NCBI RefSeq assembly: GCF_030687145.1
Contig: NZ_CP117460.1
Span: 3,782,001-3,846,000, forward strand
Origin: Pseudomonas sp. FP1742
GTDB lineage: Bacteria > Pseudomonadota > Gammaproteobacteria > Pseudomonadales > Pseudomonadaceae
Length of the DNA: 64,000 nt
Direction of reading: 5' to 3'
The translations under genes were made by a program, and so were the position numbers. The notes below the pieces were generated by a model. The model was not told the origin of the DNA and did no database searches. It saw nothing but the letters and a program-made list of their open reading frames with translations. Of this stretch, positions 18,062 to 26,475 are shown one piece after another (positions within the stretch are counted from its first letter, which is position 1; every line of letters starts with the position of its first letter).

Positions 18062-19360
18062 ATGATCAATATCGAAACGCCCACCTATTACACGGCCACC
18101 AAAAAATACAACCTCAGCTTCCCGACGCTGGAACAGGATGTGGAAGCTGACGTTGTGATCATTGGCGGTGGTTTCTCCGGCATCAATACCGCACTGGAGC
18201 TCGCCGAAAAAGGCATCACCAATATCGTCGTGCTGGAGGCGCGTTACCTGGGTTTTGGCGGCACCGGGCGTAATGGTGGACAGATCATGGCCGGCATCGG
18301 TCACGACCTGGAGAAGATCAAGAAGGACGTGGGTGAGGACGGTCTGCGTCAGGTCTTTGAGATCAGCGACCTGGGTGCGGACATCATCAAAGATCGCATC
18401 GCCAAGTACGACATCGATGCCGACTTCTGTCACGGCTACGGCTACATGGGTTTCAACGCTCGCCAGGAAAAGACCCTGCGCGCTTGGGAAAAAGACTTCA
18501 AATCGATCAACACCAAACACGAGATCCGCTTTCTCGGCGGTTCGGACGTCAAGCAAATCATTGGCTCCGACGCCTACAGCAGTGCTCTGTTGCACATGGG
18601 CGGCGGTCACGTCCATTCGCTGAACCTGCTGCTCGGTGAAGCCAAGGCAGTGGTCAGTCACGGCGTGCGAATTTTCGAGAACAGCCCGGCCCTGGAAGTC
18701 AGCTATGGCGAGCGCATTACCGTGCGCACGGGGCTCGGCTCGGTCAAGGCCAGCAAACTGCTGTGGGCCTGCGACAGCTTCCTCAACAAACTGGAACCCG
18801 AACTGCACCGCTCGACCATCAACACGTACGCCTTCCAGATGATGACCGAGCCACTGTCGGACGAGCTGATCAACCGCATCAGCCCGATTCGCGGCGCCTA
18901 CAGCGACATTCGCCCGGTGATCGACTACTACCGTGTCACCAACGAAAACCGCCTGCTGTTCGGTGCCGCCACCCCTTTGGTCGAACATATTCCCCTGGAC
19001 CTGAAGGCCTGGAATCGCCGCCTGATGCTGAAGATTTTCCCCTATCTCAAGGACGTGAAAATCGACCTGGCCTGGGGTGGTCCGATGGCCTGCAGCCCGA
19101 ACCTGTTCCCGCAGATCGGCACCCTGCCCGGTCGCAGTAACGCCTTCTTCGTTCAAGGCTATTCGGGCTTCGGCGTCACACCCAGCCATATCATCTGCAA
19201 GGTGCTGGCTGAGGGCATGAGTGAAGGTTCGGCGCGCTATGACCTGGTCAGCTCGATCCACCGCCCGACCATCCTTGGCAAAGATGCGTTCCGCCCCTTG
19301 TTGCTGACCGCCGGCAAATCCTGGCACCAGCTTTCGGGTTACTGGAACGGGCGCCGCTGA
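18062..19360 (+). CDS. FAD-dependent amine oxidoreductase (PuuB/DAO type)
   Basis: The 432-residue D-amino-acid-oxidase-superfamily flavoprotein has the dinucleotide-binding motif VVIIGGGFSGINTALELAEKG at residues 33-53. GFGGTGRNGGQIMAGIG follows near residue 65. The C-terminal part has GYSGFGVTPSHIICKVLAEG. This layout matches PuuB-like oxidases that deaminate primary amines to aldehydes. I start at the ATG at 18062, where the conserved N-terminus MINIETPTYY begins. A frame open to 17906 is not supported. It lies between the hpa operon and the feaR/feaB genes, so it is the best candidate here for tyramine or a similar arylethylamine, giving 4-hydroxyphenylacetaldehyde. The substrate is inference. 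Confidence 0.75.
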   Translation: MINIETPTYYTATKKYNLSFPTLEQDVEADVVIIGGGFSGINTALELAEKGITNIVVLEARYLGFGGTGRNGGQIMAGIGHDLEKIKKDVGEDGLRQVFEISDLGADIIKDRIAKYDIDADFCHGYGYMGFNARQEKTLRAWEKDFKSINTKHEIRFLGGSDVKQIIGSDAYSSALLHMGGGHVHSLNLLLGEAKAVVSHGVRIFENSPALEVSYGERITVRTGLGSVKASKLLWACDSFLNKLEPELHRSTINTYAFQMMTEPLSDELINRISPIRGAYSDIRPVIDYYRVTNENRLLFGAATPLVEHIPLDLKAWNRRLMLKIFPYLKDVKIDLAWGGPMACSPNLFPQIGTLPGRSNAFFVQGYSGFGVTPSHIICKVLAEGMSEGSARYDLVSSIHRPTILGKDAFRPLLLTAGKSWHQLSGYWNGRR

Positions 19361-19412
19361 CGGCCGAGGCGTTCTTCCCTTTCAACTTTTTTACTCATCA
19401 GGAGCAACTGCC

Positions 19413-19778
19413 ATGACCCTTACTACCCTCAAGCAAGACATCCAGCTATCCGAACTGGATGCCTGGGGCACCGTCGCCGACCTTGGCTCGGAAATCCTCG
19501 AAGGCGAAGTCCGGGCCTTCGGCAAAATGACCTTCGGAGCGCCGACCGACCCGGTCAGCAGTGCTTACTTCGGCACCACCCAGGGCAAGTTCCGGATGGT
19601 CTATCAGTTCGCCGAACAAGCCACCGTAGTCACCGGTGAAGTGGTCCTGACTGACGAATCCACCGGCCAGAGTTCTCGCTACAAGGCCGGTGACAGCTGG
19701 TTCGTGACCAAGGGCACGCCTGTGCTCTGGGAAGTTGTCAGTGAAAGCTTTGTGAAGCATTATTTCGCTGTTGCCTGA
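19413..19778 (+). CDS. Small cupin-domain protein
   Basis: This single-domain cupin of 121 residues carries the short second motif YKAGDSWFVTKGTPVLWEV near residue 90. The region around 65-80 (FAEQATVVTGEVVLTDE) resembles the EutQ/DUF861-type cupin family. It lacks a full HxH metal signature in the first cupin motif, so enzymatic activity is doubtful. It sits 52 bases after the FAD oxidoreductase with AGGAGCAAC before its ATG and is followed by a terminator. It is therefore the last gene of a two-gene operon and probably assists or regulates the amine oxidation step. Confidence 0.7.
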   Translation: MTLTTLKQDIQLSELDAWGTVADLGSEILEGEVRAFGKMTFGAPTDPVSSAYFGTTQGKFRMVYQFAEQATVVTGEVVLTDESTGQSSRYKAGDSWFVTKGTPVLWEVVSESFVKHYFAVA

Positions 19779-19786
19779 TCGATCCC

Positions 19787-19815
19787 GGCTGCCGACTCCC
19801 ACCGGCAGCCTTTTT
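19787..19815 (+). terminator. Rho-independent terminator after the cupin gene
   Basis: GGCTGCCG (19787-19794) pairs with CGGCAGCC (19803-19810), followed by TTTTT. It separates the FAD oxidoreductase-cupin pair from the luxR-type gene at 19833. Confidence 0.85.
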
Positions 19816-19832
19816 GGCGAAGGTTACTTACC

Positions 19833-20492
19833 ATGAACGCCATCCCTACTCAGGAAGTCGCTGGCCATTGCCTGCAGGCTTTCACTCAACTCGTTCCTGC
19901 CAGTCAGGCGGCGTTCTACTGTGTCGACCGGCACCTGCAAGCCCGTGATTTCCAGCTGCATTGCATGAGCGGCGAGATGCATCGCGACTATCTCGACAAC
20001 TACCGTCAATTCGACCCGCTGCAACCACGCAATTGCCTGTCCAGCGGGCTGGTCGTAGTGCCGCTAGGCCTGGCCATGGCCCGACAGCCGACGCGGGACA
20101 GCCGGCGCTATCGGGATTTCCTGCAACGCTATGGCGTCGTCGATGTGGTGGAAATCCTTGCCCATAGCGCCGGCCAGCCTCAGGCCGCCATCTCATTGTT
20201 ACGCACCGCCGAACAAGGCGCCTTCACCACCGACCAGTTGGTCCAGCTCAATGCCTTGCAGTCTCTGCTGCAACTGGCCGTGGCGAACATGCAGCTCTGC
20301 GAAGATCCGCTGATCGGCCTGACGCCCAAGGAGCGGCAGATCGCGTTGCTGTTGCGCCAAGGCGCCAGCAACAAGCAATTGGCCCGGGAACTGGACGTCG
20401 GTCTGCCGACCATCAAGACTCACCTGATCAACCTGTTTCGCAAAACTGGCGTGGCCAGTCGTACCGAGTTGGTGGGGACGCTGTTTCTCTAA
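19833..20492 (+). CDS. LuxR-family transcriptional regulator
   Basis: The 219-residue protein has a C-terminal GerE/LuxR helix-turn-helix at residues about 155-215 (LTPKERQIALLLRQGASNKQLARELDV, then TIKTHLINLFRKTGV). The N-terminal 140 residues have no recognised two-component receiver and lack the conserved residues of an acyl-homoserine-lactone domain. The effector is probably a small molecule or a partner protein. It lies between the amine oxidase pair and the moaF-SDR genes and may regulate either. It resembles the 325-residue LuxR regulator at 29016 in general design. Confidence 0.8.
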   Translation: MNAIPTQEVAGHCLQAFTQLVPASQAAFYCVDRHLQARDFQLHCMSGEMHRDYLDNYRQFDPLQPRNCLSSGLVVVPLGLAMARQPTRDSRRYRDFLQRYGVVDVVEILAHSAGQPQAAISLLRTAEQGAFTTDQLVQLNALQSLLQLAVANMQLCEDPLIGLTPKERQIALLLRQGASNKQLARELDVGLPTIKTHLINLFRKTGVASRTELVGTLFL

Positions 20493-20577
20493 ACCGGTTC
20501 AACCATCCGGTTGATAGGCGAGCCAGAATCCGAGCGGCATGATCCAGGTCGCTACTTCACTTAACCGGAGCATTGCA

Positions 20578-21399
20578 ATGACCAAACCCTCTGACTGGAT
20601 CACCGTTGGCGCCCTGGCCGACGGCTTCGCCCCAGAAGCTTTTATCCTGCCGAACCTGGCCGACCTGAATGGCAAGACCTTCATGCTGAACTTCGCCAAT
20701 GGCTGGCAGATCGAACATCGTTTCGACACCGAAACGGTGTCCTGGACCGCTGCAGACGGTCACTCCAACGGCACCGCAGCGTATCGGGCAACTTCGGTGC
20801 GCCCCGGTCTGTATCTGGTGGATTTCATCAAGCGAGAAGGCGCTCAAGCCTGGTCGGTGAGCCTGGTGCTCGACACCGGCAGCGCTTCGTTCACCGCCGT
20901 GATCGGCCGCATGCCGACCCAGGAGCAAACCCGTGAAGGTCTCTACAGCCGTGCCCTAGCCGGCAAGAACCTGACCTCGGTCGAGGTGGATTTCCTGCAT
21001 GGCAGCCTCGATCGTCCGTGGCAGGAAGGCCAATGCCCTCACGCACCGACCAGCGAACTGATCGGCCTGCGCAACCTGTATCGCTACAGCCCGAGCGAAG
21101 TCTACGAGCACATCTACCTCAACGATCAATTCTATTCCTGGCAGTGCCTCAAGGGTGTAGAGCAAGGCCTGTGCGACACCGACCGCTGCCACTACTACAA
21201 GATCGCCGATCAGTTGTACCTTTTCGTCTGGCGCGAGAAGATCATCCCGACCCTTGGTGTACTGCTTATCGACATGCAACAGCACCGCAGCGACGGCAAG
21301 ATTTTCGGTTATGCCGGGTCATCCTTCGATGAGCTGTCGAACTTTCCGGTCGCCTCTTACTGCCAGGTTCTCAACCGGACAGAGTATCCCGATGCCTGA
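20578..21399 (+). CDS. moaF: MoaF-family protein
   Basis: The 273-residue protein begins MTKPSDWITVGALADGF. It shows the paired MoaF modules: LNGKTFMLNFANGWQIEHRF in the N-terminal half and a second lipocalin-like half ending FGYAGSSFDELSNFP. MoaF was named in Klebsiella as a monoamine-inducible gene; despite the name it is not a proven molybdenum-cofactor enzyme. I start at the ATG at 20578, preceded by CCGGAG, not at 20539. The ORF overlaps the next SDR gene by eight bases, so the two are translationally coupled. Confidence 0.82.
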   Translation: MTKPSDWITVGALADGFAPEAFILPNLADLNGKTFMLNFANGWQIEHRFDTETVSWTAADGHSNGTAAYRATSVRPGLYLVDFIKREGAQAWSVSLVLDTGSASFTAVIGRMPTQEQTREGLYSRALAGKNLTSVEVDFLHGSLDRPWQEGQCPHAPTSELIGLRNLYRYSPSEVYEHIYLNDQFYSWQCLKGVEQGLCDTDRCHYYKIADQLYLFVWREKIIPTLGVLLIDMQQHRSDGKIFGYAGSSFDELSNFPVASYCQVLNRTEYPDA

Positions 21400-22192
21400 G
21401 CCACGTATCGTTGCAATCACCGGAGCCGGGACTGGCATCGGTGCCGCCTGCGCTCGGCTGTACGCAACCGAAGGCGCCAATCTGGTTCTGGTCGGCCGCC
21501 GCCGCGAACCTCTGGAGCAGGTTGCCCGGGAAACCGGTGGCCTGGTCCTGGTCGGCGATGCCGCCTGTCCGGACACCTGGGAAGGTTTCATGGCGCAGAT
21601 TCGTCAGCATTACGGCCGGCTCGATGTGCTGCTGGCCTGTGCCGGCGGTCATGGTCTGGGCAGCGCAACCCAAACCACCCCACAAACCTGGGAAGCCGCG
21701 TTGCGCAGTAATCTCGACAGCGCCTTCTACAGTGCCCGGGCCTGTCTGCCGCTCTTGCTGGAAAGTGCCGGCAACATCGTGCTGATCGGTTCCATTGCCT
21801 CACTGGCGGCGGGCCCCGAAGTCTGCGGCTACACCACAGCCAAGCACGCCCTGCTCGGCCTCAACCGCTCGCTGGCCAGGGATTACGGCCCACGCGGCGT
21901 GCGAGTGAATGCGGTCTGTCCGGGCTGGGTCCGCACGCCCATGGCCGATCAGGAGATGCAGCCGCTGATGGATTTTTATGGTGAGACGCTGCAGCAAGCC
22001 TATGGCCGGGTCTGCGCTGACGTGCCGTTGCGCCGGCCGGCCAGTGCCGAGGAAATCGCCAGGGTCTGTCGCTTCCTGGCGTCCAGCGAGGCCTCGATCA
22101 TCACCGGCGCGACCCTTGTGGCCGACGGCGGTTCGAGCATCGTCGATGTGCCGACCCTGGCCTATACACATATGGAGCAACCTCATGTCTGA
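21392..22192 (+). CDS. Short-chain dehydrogenase/reductase 1
   Basis: The 266-residue SDR shows the cofactor motif TGAGTGIGAACARLYA near the N-terminus, the NAG-equivalent ACAGGHG near residue 85, a serine in LIGSIASLAAG near 133 and the catalytic YTTAK near 148. C-terminal VNAVCPGWVRTPMAD is standard. The lack of an early Arg pair leaves NAD or NADP preference open. It starts inside the moaF stop region and overlaps the next SDR gene by eight bases. In Klebsiella an SDR (MoaE) is co-transcribed with MoaF, so this gene or the next may be the counterpart. The likely substrate is a benzylic or side-chain alcohol, which is inference. Confidence 0.82.
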   Translation: MPEPRIVAITGAGTGIGAACARLYATEGANLVLVGRRREPLEQVARETGGLVLVGDAACPDTWEGFMAQIRQHYGRLDVLLACAGGHGLGSATQTTPQTWEAALRSNLDSAFYSARACLPLLLESAGNIVLIGSIASLAAGPEVCGYTTAKHALLGLNRSLARDYGPRGVRVNAVCPGWVRTPMADQEMQPLMDFYGETLQQAYGRVCADVPLRRPASAEEIARVCRFLASSEASIITGATLVADGGSSIVDVPTLAYTHMEQPHV

Positions 22193-22967
22193 AGGCTGCA
22201 CTTTCAAAGATCTGGACTTCAGCGGTAAAACCGTACTGGTGACCGGCGGTGCCCAGGGTATTGGCCGTGCGATTGTCGAAGCCTTCGCCTTGCGCGGTGC
22301 ACGCGTGGTGATCGCCGACTTGCAACTGCCCCAGGCTCAGGCGCTGGCCATCGAGTTGTCTGGGCGGGCGTGTCAGGTCGAAGCCGTGTTCGTCGACCTG
22401 GCCGAGTCCACAGCGGTGTTCGAACTGGTTCAGGGCCTGGAGCAGCGTTTGGGTCGGCTGGATATCCTGGTGCACAACGCTGGGTATTTTCCACTGACTC
22501 CCTTCGCCGAGATCACTCCGTCCATTCTCGACCGCACCTTGGCCGTCAATCTCTCGGCACTATTCTGGCTGACTCAGGCGGCCTTGCCGATGTTCCGTCG
22601 TCAGGGTCAGGGCTGCGTGCTGGTGACTTCATCGGTCACCGGCCCGCGGGTGGCCTATCCAGGACTGAGCCACTATGCGGCATCCAAGGCCGGGGTTAAC
22701 GGTTTCATTCGCAATGCCGCACTGGAGCTGGCCGGATACAACGTGCGGGTCAATGGCGCTGAGCCCGGCATGATCGCGACGCCTGCCATGGGTAATCTGG
22801 GGGGCGACCAGGTCAACGACGATATCGCCAGCCGTGTGCCTTTGGGACGATTGGGCACTGCGGCCGATATCGCCGGAGCCATGCTGTTTTTGGCGTCGGA
22901 TCTGGCGAGCTACATTACCGGGCAGACGCTGGTGGTCGATGGGGGATCGACCTTGCCAGAGGTTTGA
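22185..22967 (+). CDS. Short-chain dehydrogenase/reductase 2
   Basis: The 260-residue SDR has VTGGAQGIGRAIVEAFALRG near residue 18, the D in VVIADLQ favouring NAD, VHNAGYF near 92, the catalytic serine in VTSSVTGPR near 140 and YAASKAGVNGF near 156. It ends with SYITGQTLVVDGG. It is the last gene of the moaF-SDR-SDR operon, whose strong terminator follows at 22987. Two adjacent but clearly different SDRs suggest sequential or alternative oxidation of side-chain hydroxyl groups. Confidence 0.82.
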   Translation: MSEGCTFKDLDFSGKTVLVTGGAQGIGRAIVEAFALRGARVVIADLQLPQAQALAIELSGRACQVEAVFVDLAESTAVFELVQGLEQRLGRLDILVHNAGYFPLTPFAEITPSILDRTLAVNLSALFWLTQAALPMFRRQGQGCVLVTSSVTGPRVAYPGLSHYAASKAGVNGFIRNAALELAGYNVRVNGAEPGMIATPAMGNLGGDQVNDDIASRVPLGRLGTAADIAGAMLFLASDLASYITGQTLVVDGGSTLPEV

Positions 22968-22986
22968 TACAGCTTTTTTCAATACT

Positions 22987-23016
22987 AAAAAGGGGGCTTT
23001 GGAAAGCCCCCTTTTT
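22987..23016. terminator. Bidirectional terminator between SDR and feaR
   Basis: AAAAAGGGGGCTTT pairs with AAAGCCCCCTTTTT across a two-base loop. It serves the SDR operon on the plus strand and the feaR gene on the minus strand. Confidence 0.9.
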
Positions 23017-23032
23017 ACATCCAGTCAAAGAC

Positions 23033-23995
23033 TCACGCCGCCCCCACCGCCTGCTGCAAATGGCTGGAACGAAAATCCTTGGGTGATAGCTCGAACTGCT
23101 TCTTGAACGAGCGGCTGAAATGCGCCGAATCGGTGAAGCCCCACTTGTAGGCAATCGAGGTAATCGATTCAGTCCTCAGGAAAGGGTTGGTCAGGTCATC
23201 GGCGCTGCGTTTGAGCCGAGCCCGTTGAATATAGCGACAAACGCTATCGTCCTGTTCCTCGAACAACCGGTACAAATGCCGCACTGAAATGTTCAGTCGA
23301 TTGGCCAGGCCCACCGGGCTCAGGCCGGGCTGGGTCAGGGATTCATCGATGACTTTCTGCACATAACTTCGCAGGTTATTGCCCTGCAACGAGGCGCTGT
23401 CGACCCGTGAATCATGATCCTGCTCGAATGCCGAGCCGAGTAGCGAAGCAAAAGCACACTGCAAGGCCTCGCCCTCGCCCACGGCACACTCGCCCTCCAG
23501 GTTGTCCTTGCATAGCTGATCCATCAACACGTGCAGCATCCGCCCGCAGGCCTTGCTCGAGGAAATCTTGCCGAAGGTCCCGAGCTGGCTGCCGAGTTGC
23601 TTGCACACTTCATTGCGAGACAAGGACAGGGAGGCATGCTCGATCAGGCCAAAGGGGGTGATTTCGATGGACCCTGTCGAATCCATCAATAGCATATCCC
23701 CGGGGGCCAGCTGGATGCTCCGGCCATTCTGGGTGATCTGGGCGTAGCCGCTGCGCTGGCTGACCAGGAAACAATGCTGGTCATTATCGTGGTCGGGGTT
23801 GGTCTTGGGGCGCTTGATGAGGCCCGCATTGGTGCGCAGGTTGGCCAGCGGCAGACCGCCTCGGGAGAACTTGGAAACCTCACCGATGAACAGCGCGCGG
23901 TTGAAGGCCAGTTCTGTGTCGAAGTGACCGCAAACAGCTCGCAGATCCCGGGTCCAGTTTTCCAGCCCGTCTTGCACAACCTGTTGGATGCTCAT
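23033..23995 (-). CDS. feaR: FeaR-like AraC-family regulator
   Basis: The 320-residue protein has an N-terminal AraC-binding-like domain (RSGYAQITQNGRSIQLAPGD near residue 110). The C-terminal AraC domain spans residues about 225-315, with VGLANRLNISVRHLYRLFEE and ITSIAYKWGFTDSAHFSRSFKKQF. Layout and N-terminal SIQQVVQDGLENWTRDLRAVCG fit FeaR, the activator of 2-phenylethylamine/tyramine oxidase and feaB in enteric bacteria. I start at the ATG at 23995; a frame open to 24091 is upstream leader. A GTTAAC element lies 40 bases upstream. feaB is 12 kb away at 35898. Confidence 0.8.
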   Translation of the reverse strand: MSIQQVVQDGLENWTRDLRAVCGHFDTELAFNRALFIGEVSKFSRGGLPLANLRTNAGLIKRPKTNPDHDNDQHCFLVSQRSGYAQITQNGRSIQLAPGDMLLMDSTGSIEITPFGLIEHASLSLSRNEVCKQLGSQLGTFGKISSSKACGRMLHVLMDQLCKDNLEGECAVGEGEALQCAFASLLGSAFEQDHDSRVDSASLQGNNLRSYVQKVIDESLTQPGLSPVGLANRLNISVRHLYRLFEEQDDSVCRYIQRARLKRSADDLTNPFLRTESITSIAYKWGFTDSAHFSRSFKKQFELSPKDFRSSHLQQAVGAA

Positions 23996-24032
23996 GGGTA
24001 TCTCCACAATGGCTTTTTGTTTTTGTAGCGCA

Positions 24033-24043
24033 ATAGTTAACAT
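24033..24043. promoter_or_regulatory. ATAGTTAACAT element upstream of feaR
   Basis: ATAGTTAACAT is identical to 8386-8396 in the hpaG1 promoter. It is followed by GTTAT, giving an imperfect palindrome (GTTAACATGTTAT). It lies 38 bases from the feaR start codon. A shared regulator, perhaps HpaR, may link feaR expression to the hpa operon. Confidence 0.45.
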
Positions 24044-24105
24044 GTTATCTATATGTGCGCAACAAGTACTGATAGCCGTATGTGAAAGCATTTATGATGC
24101 CAAAC

Positions 24106-24726
24106 TCAAAGCGTGCGCAGCACTCGCTGCAAACCACTCAAGGACTCGAGCAGCCAGTCGCGCTGCTCACGGCTCAAGGCGATGTAGCGACGAAAGGCCG
24201 GCATCCGGTTGACCACTTCGCTACCGCCCATATGCTCCAGCCGCACGCACCATTGACGCGCTTGTAGATCGATGCGCAAGCGTTTGAAATCCAGCGGCAT
24301 CAGCGCTTGCTGCAGCATACTGTCCGCCAGTAATCCGGCTTCCAAACCGACCAACAGTGCCGCGTCTCCAGCACGTTGCCGACAGCGGATTCCGGTCCGT
24401 CGAACCGACCCGGTATGGTGCAGTTCAAAGCTCGCCATGCCCTCTCTTGTAGCAGGCACCCGCAGCACGAATTCGGTCATAACCAGGTGCATCAACAGCT
24501 GCGACTCGGTGCGCTCGACGATCTCCAATTGCAGGCTGCCATCGTCCAGCGAAGCCCGGGCCACTGTCAGCTCTGTCTGCTCGAAACTGGCCAGGCCGAG
24601 GTTGCGCCGCAGGTGCTCAAGCGTCACACCCGGCCGATAACCGGCCGGGGCGCGACTGGCACTGAACAGCTCAGACAGTTTTTGCAGCATGGTCGAGATA
24701 ATCGTTGTGATGCTTGCCAGGCTCAT
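24106..24726 (-). CDS. Conserved hypothetical protein, possibly DUF3156
   Basis: A 206-residue protein with no signal peptide and no membrane segment. It has charged repeats and the fragments VTLEHLRRNLGLASFEQTEL near residue 34 and LREQRDWLLESLSGLQ-like text near the end. I recall DUF3156 proteins encoded next to amino acid permeases in Pseudomonas and suspect this is one, but cannot confirm it. AAGGAG before the ATG at 24726 supports the start. It overlaps the end of the upstream permease gene by 56 bases, so the two are translationally coupled. Confidence 0.6.
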   Translation of the reverse strand: MSLASITTIISTMLQKLSELFSASRAPAGYRPGVTLEHLRRNLGLASFEQTELTVARASLDDGSLQLEIVERTESQLLMHLVMTEFVLRVPATREGMASFELHHTGSVRRTGIRCRQRAGDAALLVGLEAGLLADSMLQQALMPLDFKRLRIDLQARQWCVRLEHMGGSEVVNRMPAFRRYIALSREQRDWLLESLSGLQRVLRTL

Positions 24727-26170
24727 AGGAAAACTCCTTGGCCAGCACGTCTTCCACCAACGCCGGCTTGAATGGATTGACCTTCTGCACGACTAACGTC
24801 CAAAACAGCGCATACACCGCCGTGCAACCGAGCATCACGCCAAAAGGGATATAGATGTCCGCCGGATTCATACCGGGCGGCGTGATAAACCACATGCCCA
24901 GCAGAATACCGATGCTGGAGACAATCTGCGGCAGTGGAAAGAACGGCGAGCGATAAGCCCGTGGCAGATCGGGGCGACGAATCCGCAGGATCACCACTGA
25001 CAGCGTCACCAGCAGATAAGCAAAACTCCAGGCGCATACGGCAGCCAGCACCAGGGGCATGATGTTGTCGGCGTTGCCGCCCAGATACAGCGCATGCAGG
25101 CAAGGAATCAGCATCACCACCACAATGCACAGTAGGGGCGTCTTGAAGCGTGGGTGCAGGTAAGTGAAGACCTTGGGCAACGCCCCATCGACCGCCATAC
25201 CGTAAAGAATCCGCGGCACTCCCGCCATCAACGTATTGATGGTCGCCGCGCCGGCAAACAGGAAGCCAATACCCAGCCATATCGGACCGATATCACCCAT
25301 TACCTGCTCGGCGAACTTTGGAATCGCCATGGGCGTGTCAAGCAGATGCACACCGCTGGCCGCATCCAATAACACGTTTTCCACCTGACGTTTCATCGCT
25401 GCACCGTAGATGAACATGCACGTCGCCACGCTGAGCAAACCCAGAATCATCGCCTTGGGCATGACCCTGGCCGATTGGCGCAGATCCGGCGCCAAGGGTG
25501 TGACGAACTCGCAACCAACGAACATGAACATGGCCATGCCCACAAGCGACAAAATGGTGATCAAGTCTGTGCCCACCAGCGACTCACCGAACCAGCCATC
25601 CAGTTGCACAGCCGGTGCCGCGATCAGCCCCAACACGCCGAACACCATCAGGGTCGTCCACATGCCGAAGGTCAGGATGATTTCGGCCCGACCGAACGCG
25701 CTGACGCCGAAGATATTGAGGATCCCGAACACAACGACGAACCCCACCCCAAGCAACCACGAACCACCGACCGATTCGGCCAGCGTGTTGAGATGCTCGA
25801 AGTTCACCAGTGCCATGACGCCCGAAAGTATGGTTTCCGCAGTTCCGGCAAACACATGGACAATCAGGTAGGCCGACAATGTACCGGTGATTGCAAAGAA
25901 ACGGCCCATGCCGCAGTTGATGTAATCGTAGACCGAACCGGTGGTCGGCAGAATCGACGCAGCTTCAGCGAAGGTCGTCGCCTGGGCCAGCATCATTACC
26001 ACGGCGATCAACATGGCCACCGCAAAAGCGCTGCCGCCAATGCCAAACCCCATGGTCGCGGTGAGTATCACCGGACTGGCCATGATCAGGCCGATGGTGC
26101 TGGCAAGTGCGGTGGGAAAACCGACCGTACCCCGGTTCAAATGCTCTGTGAGCCTGTCATTGATCGACAT
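24671..26170 (-). CDS. APC-family amino acid/amine permease
   Basis: The 499-residue protein has about 12 hydrophobic segments. The N-terminal GTVGFPTALASTIGLIMASPVIL matches APC transporters. An internal SFAYLLVTLSVVILRIRRPDLPRAYRSP loop resembles that before the last segments of amine/amino acid exchangers. It is divergent from the porin gene at 26476, and coupled to the DUF3156-like gene and feaR downstream. A tyramine or phenylethylamine importer would fit this context; the substrate is inference. Confidence 0.8.
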   Translation of the reverse strand: MSINDRLTEHLNRGTVGFPTALASTIGLIMASPVILTATMGFGIGGSAFAVAMLIAVVMMLAQATTFAEAASILPTTGSVYDYINCGMGRFFAITGTLSAYLIVHVFAGTAETILSGVMALVNFEHLNTLAESVGGSWLLGVGFVVVFGILNIFGVSAFGRAEIILTFGMWTTLMVFGVLGLIAAPAVQLDGWFGESLVGTDLITILSLVGMAMFMFVGCEFVTPLAPDLRQSARVMPKAMILGLLSVATCMFIYGAAMKRQVENVLLDAASGVHLLDTPMAIPKFAEQVMGDIGPIWLGIGFLFAGAATINTLMAGVPRILYGMAVDGALPKVFTYLHPRFKTPLLCIVVVMLIPCLHALYLGGNADNIMPLVLAAVCAWSFAYLLVTLSVVILRIRRPDLPRAYRSPFFPLPQIVSSIGILLGMWFITPPGMNPADIYIPFGVMLGCTAVYALFWTLVVQKVNPFKPALVEDVLAKEFSYEPGKHHNDYLDHAAKTV

Positions 26171-26475
26171 AGTGCAGATCCTCGAAAGCGGATTTTTCTA
26201 TTGTATGAATCGAGCCGTTCAAGGAGCCGGCGATAACGCCTTCCCCAGCCAGTCCCTGATCGAAACGGCGCCCTGTGCAGAACCACTTTGCGCCCCTCCC
26301 GCCCTGATCGTCTTGCCCATGCCTGCCGCCGGTTTTGTTGCTCCCTGCCAAGGTCCGGCGCTTGGCTGACAGGATCAATTATCTGGCACGCAGGTGAAAG
26401 ACTTCCCCCGCCTCCAGTCGCCCTAATGCGCACTCGACCTATCGAGCTGTCCAACAAAAGCTGGGGAAAACAACA
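26171..26475. other. Divergent control region of permease and porin
   Basis: This 305-base gap contains the promoters for the permease (minus) and the porin (plus). I find no strong palindrome. CTGGGGAAAAC immediately before 26476 is the ribosome binding site of the porin. No gene is supported here. Confidence 0.4.

Noticed and set aside
18050..19327. 425-codon minus-strand frame
   Set aside because: Shadow of the FAD oxidoreductase on the opposite strand; its residues lack any domain pattern, while the plus frame has the FAD-binding motif.
17906..19360. Longer start of the FAD oxidoreductase at 17906
   Set aside because: The extra 52 residues show no conserved pattern and the typical N-terminus begins at 18062.
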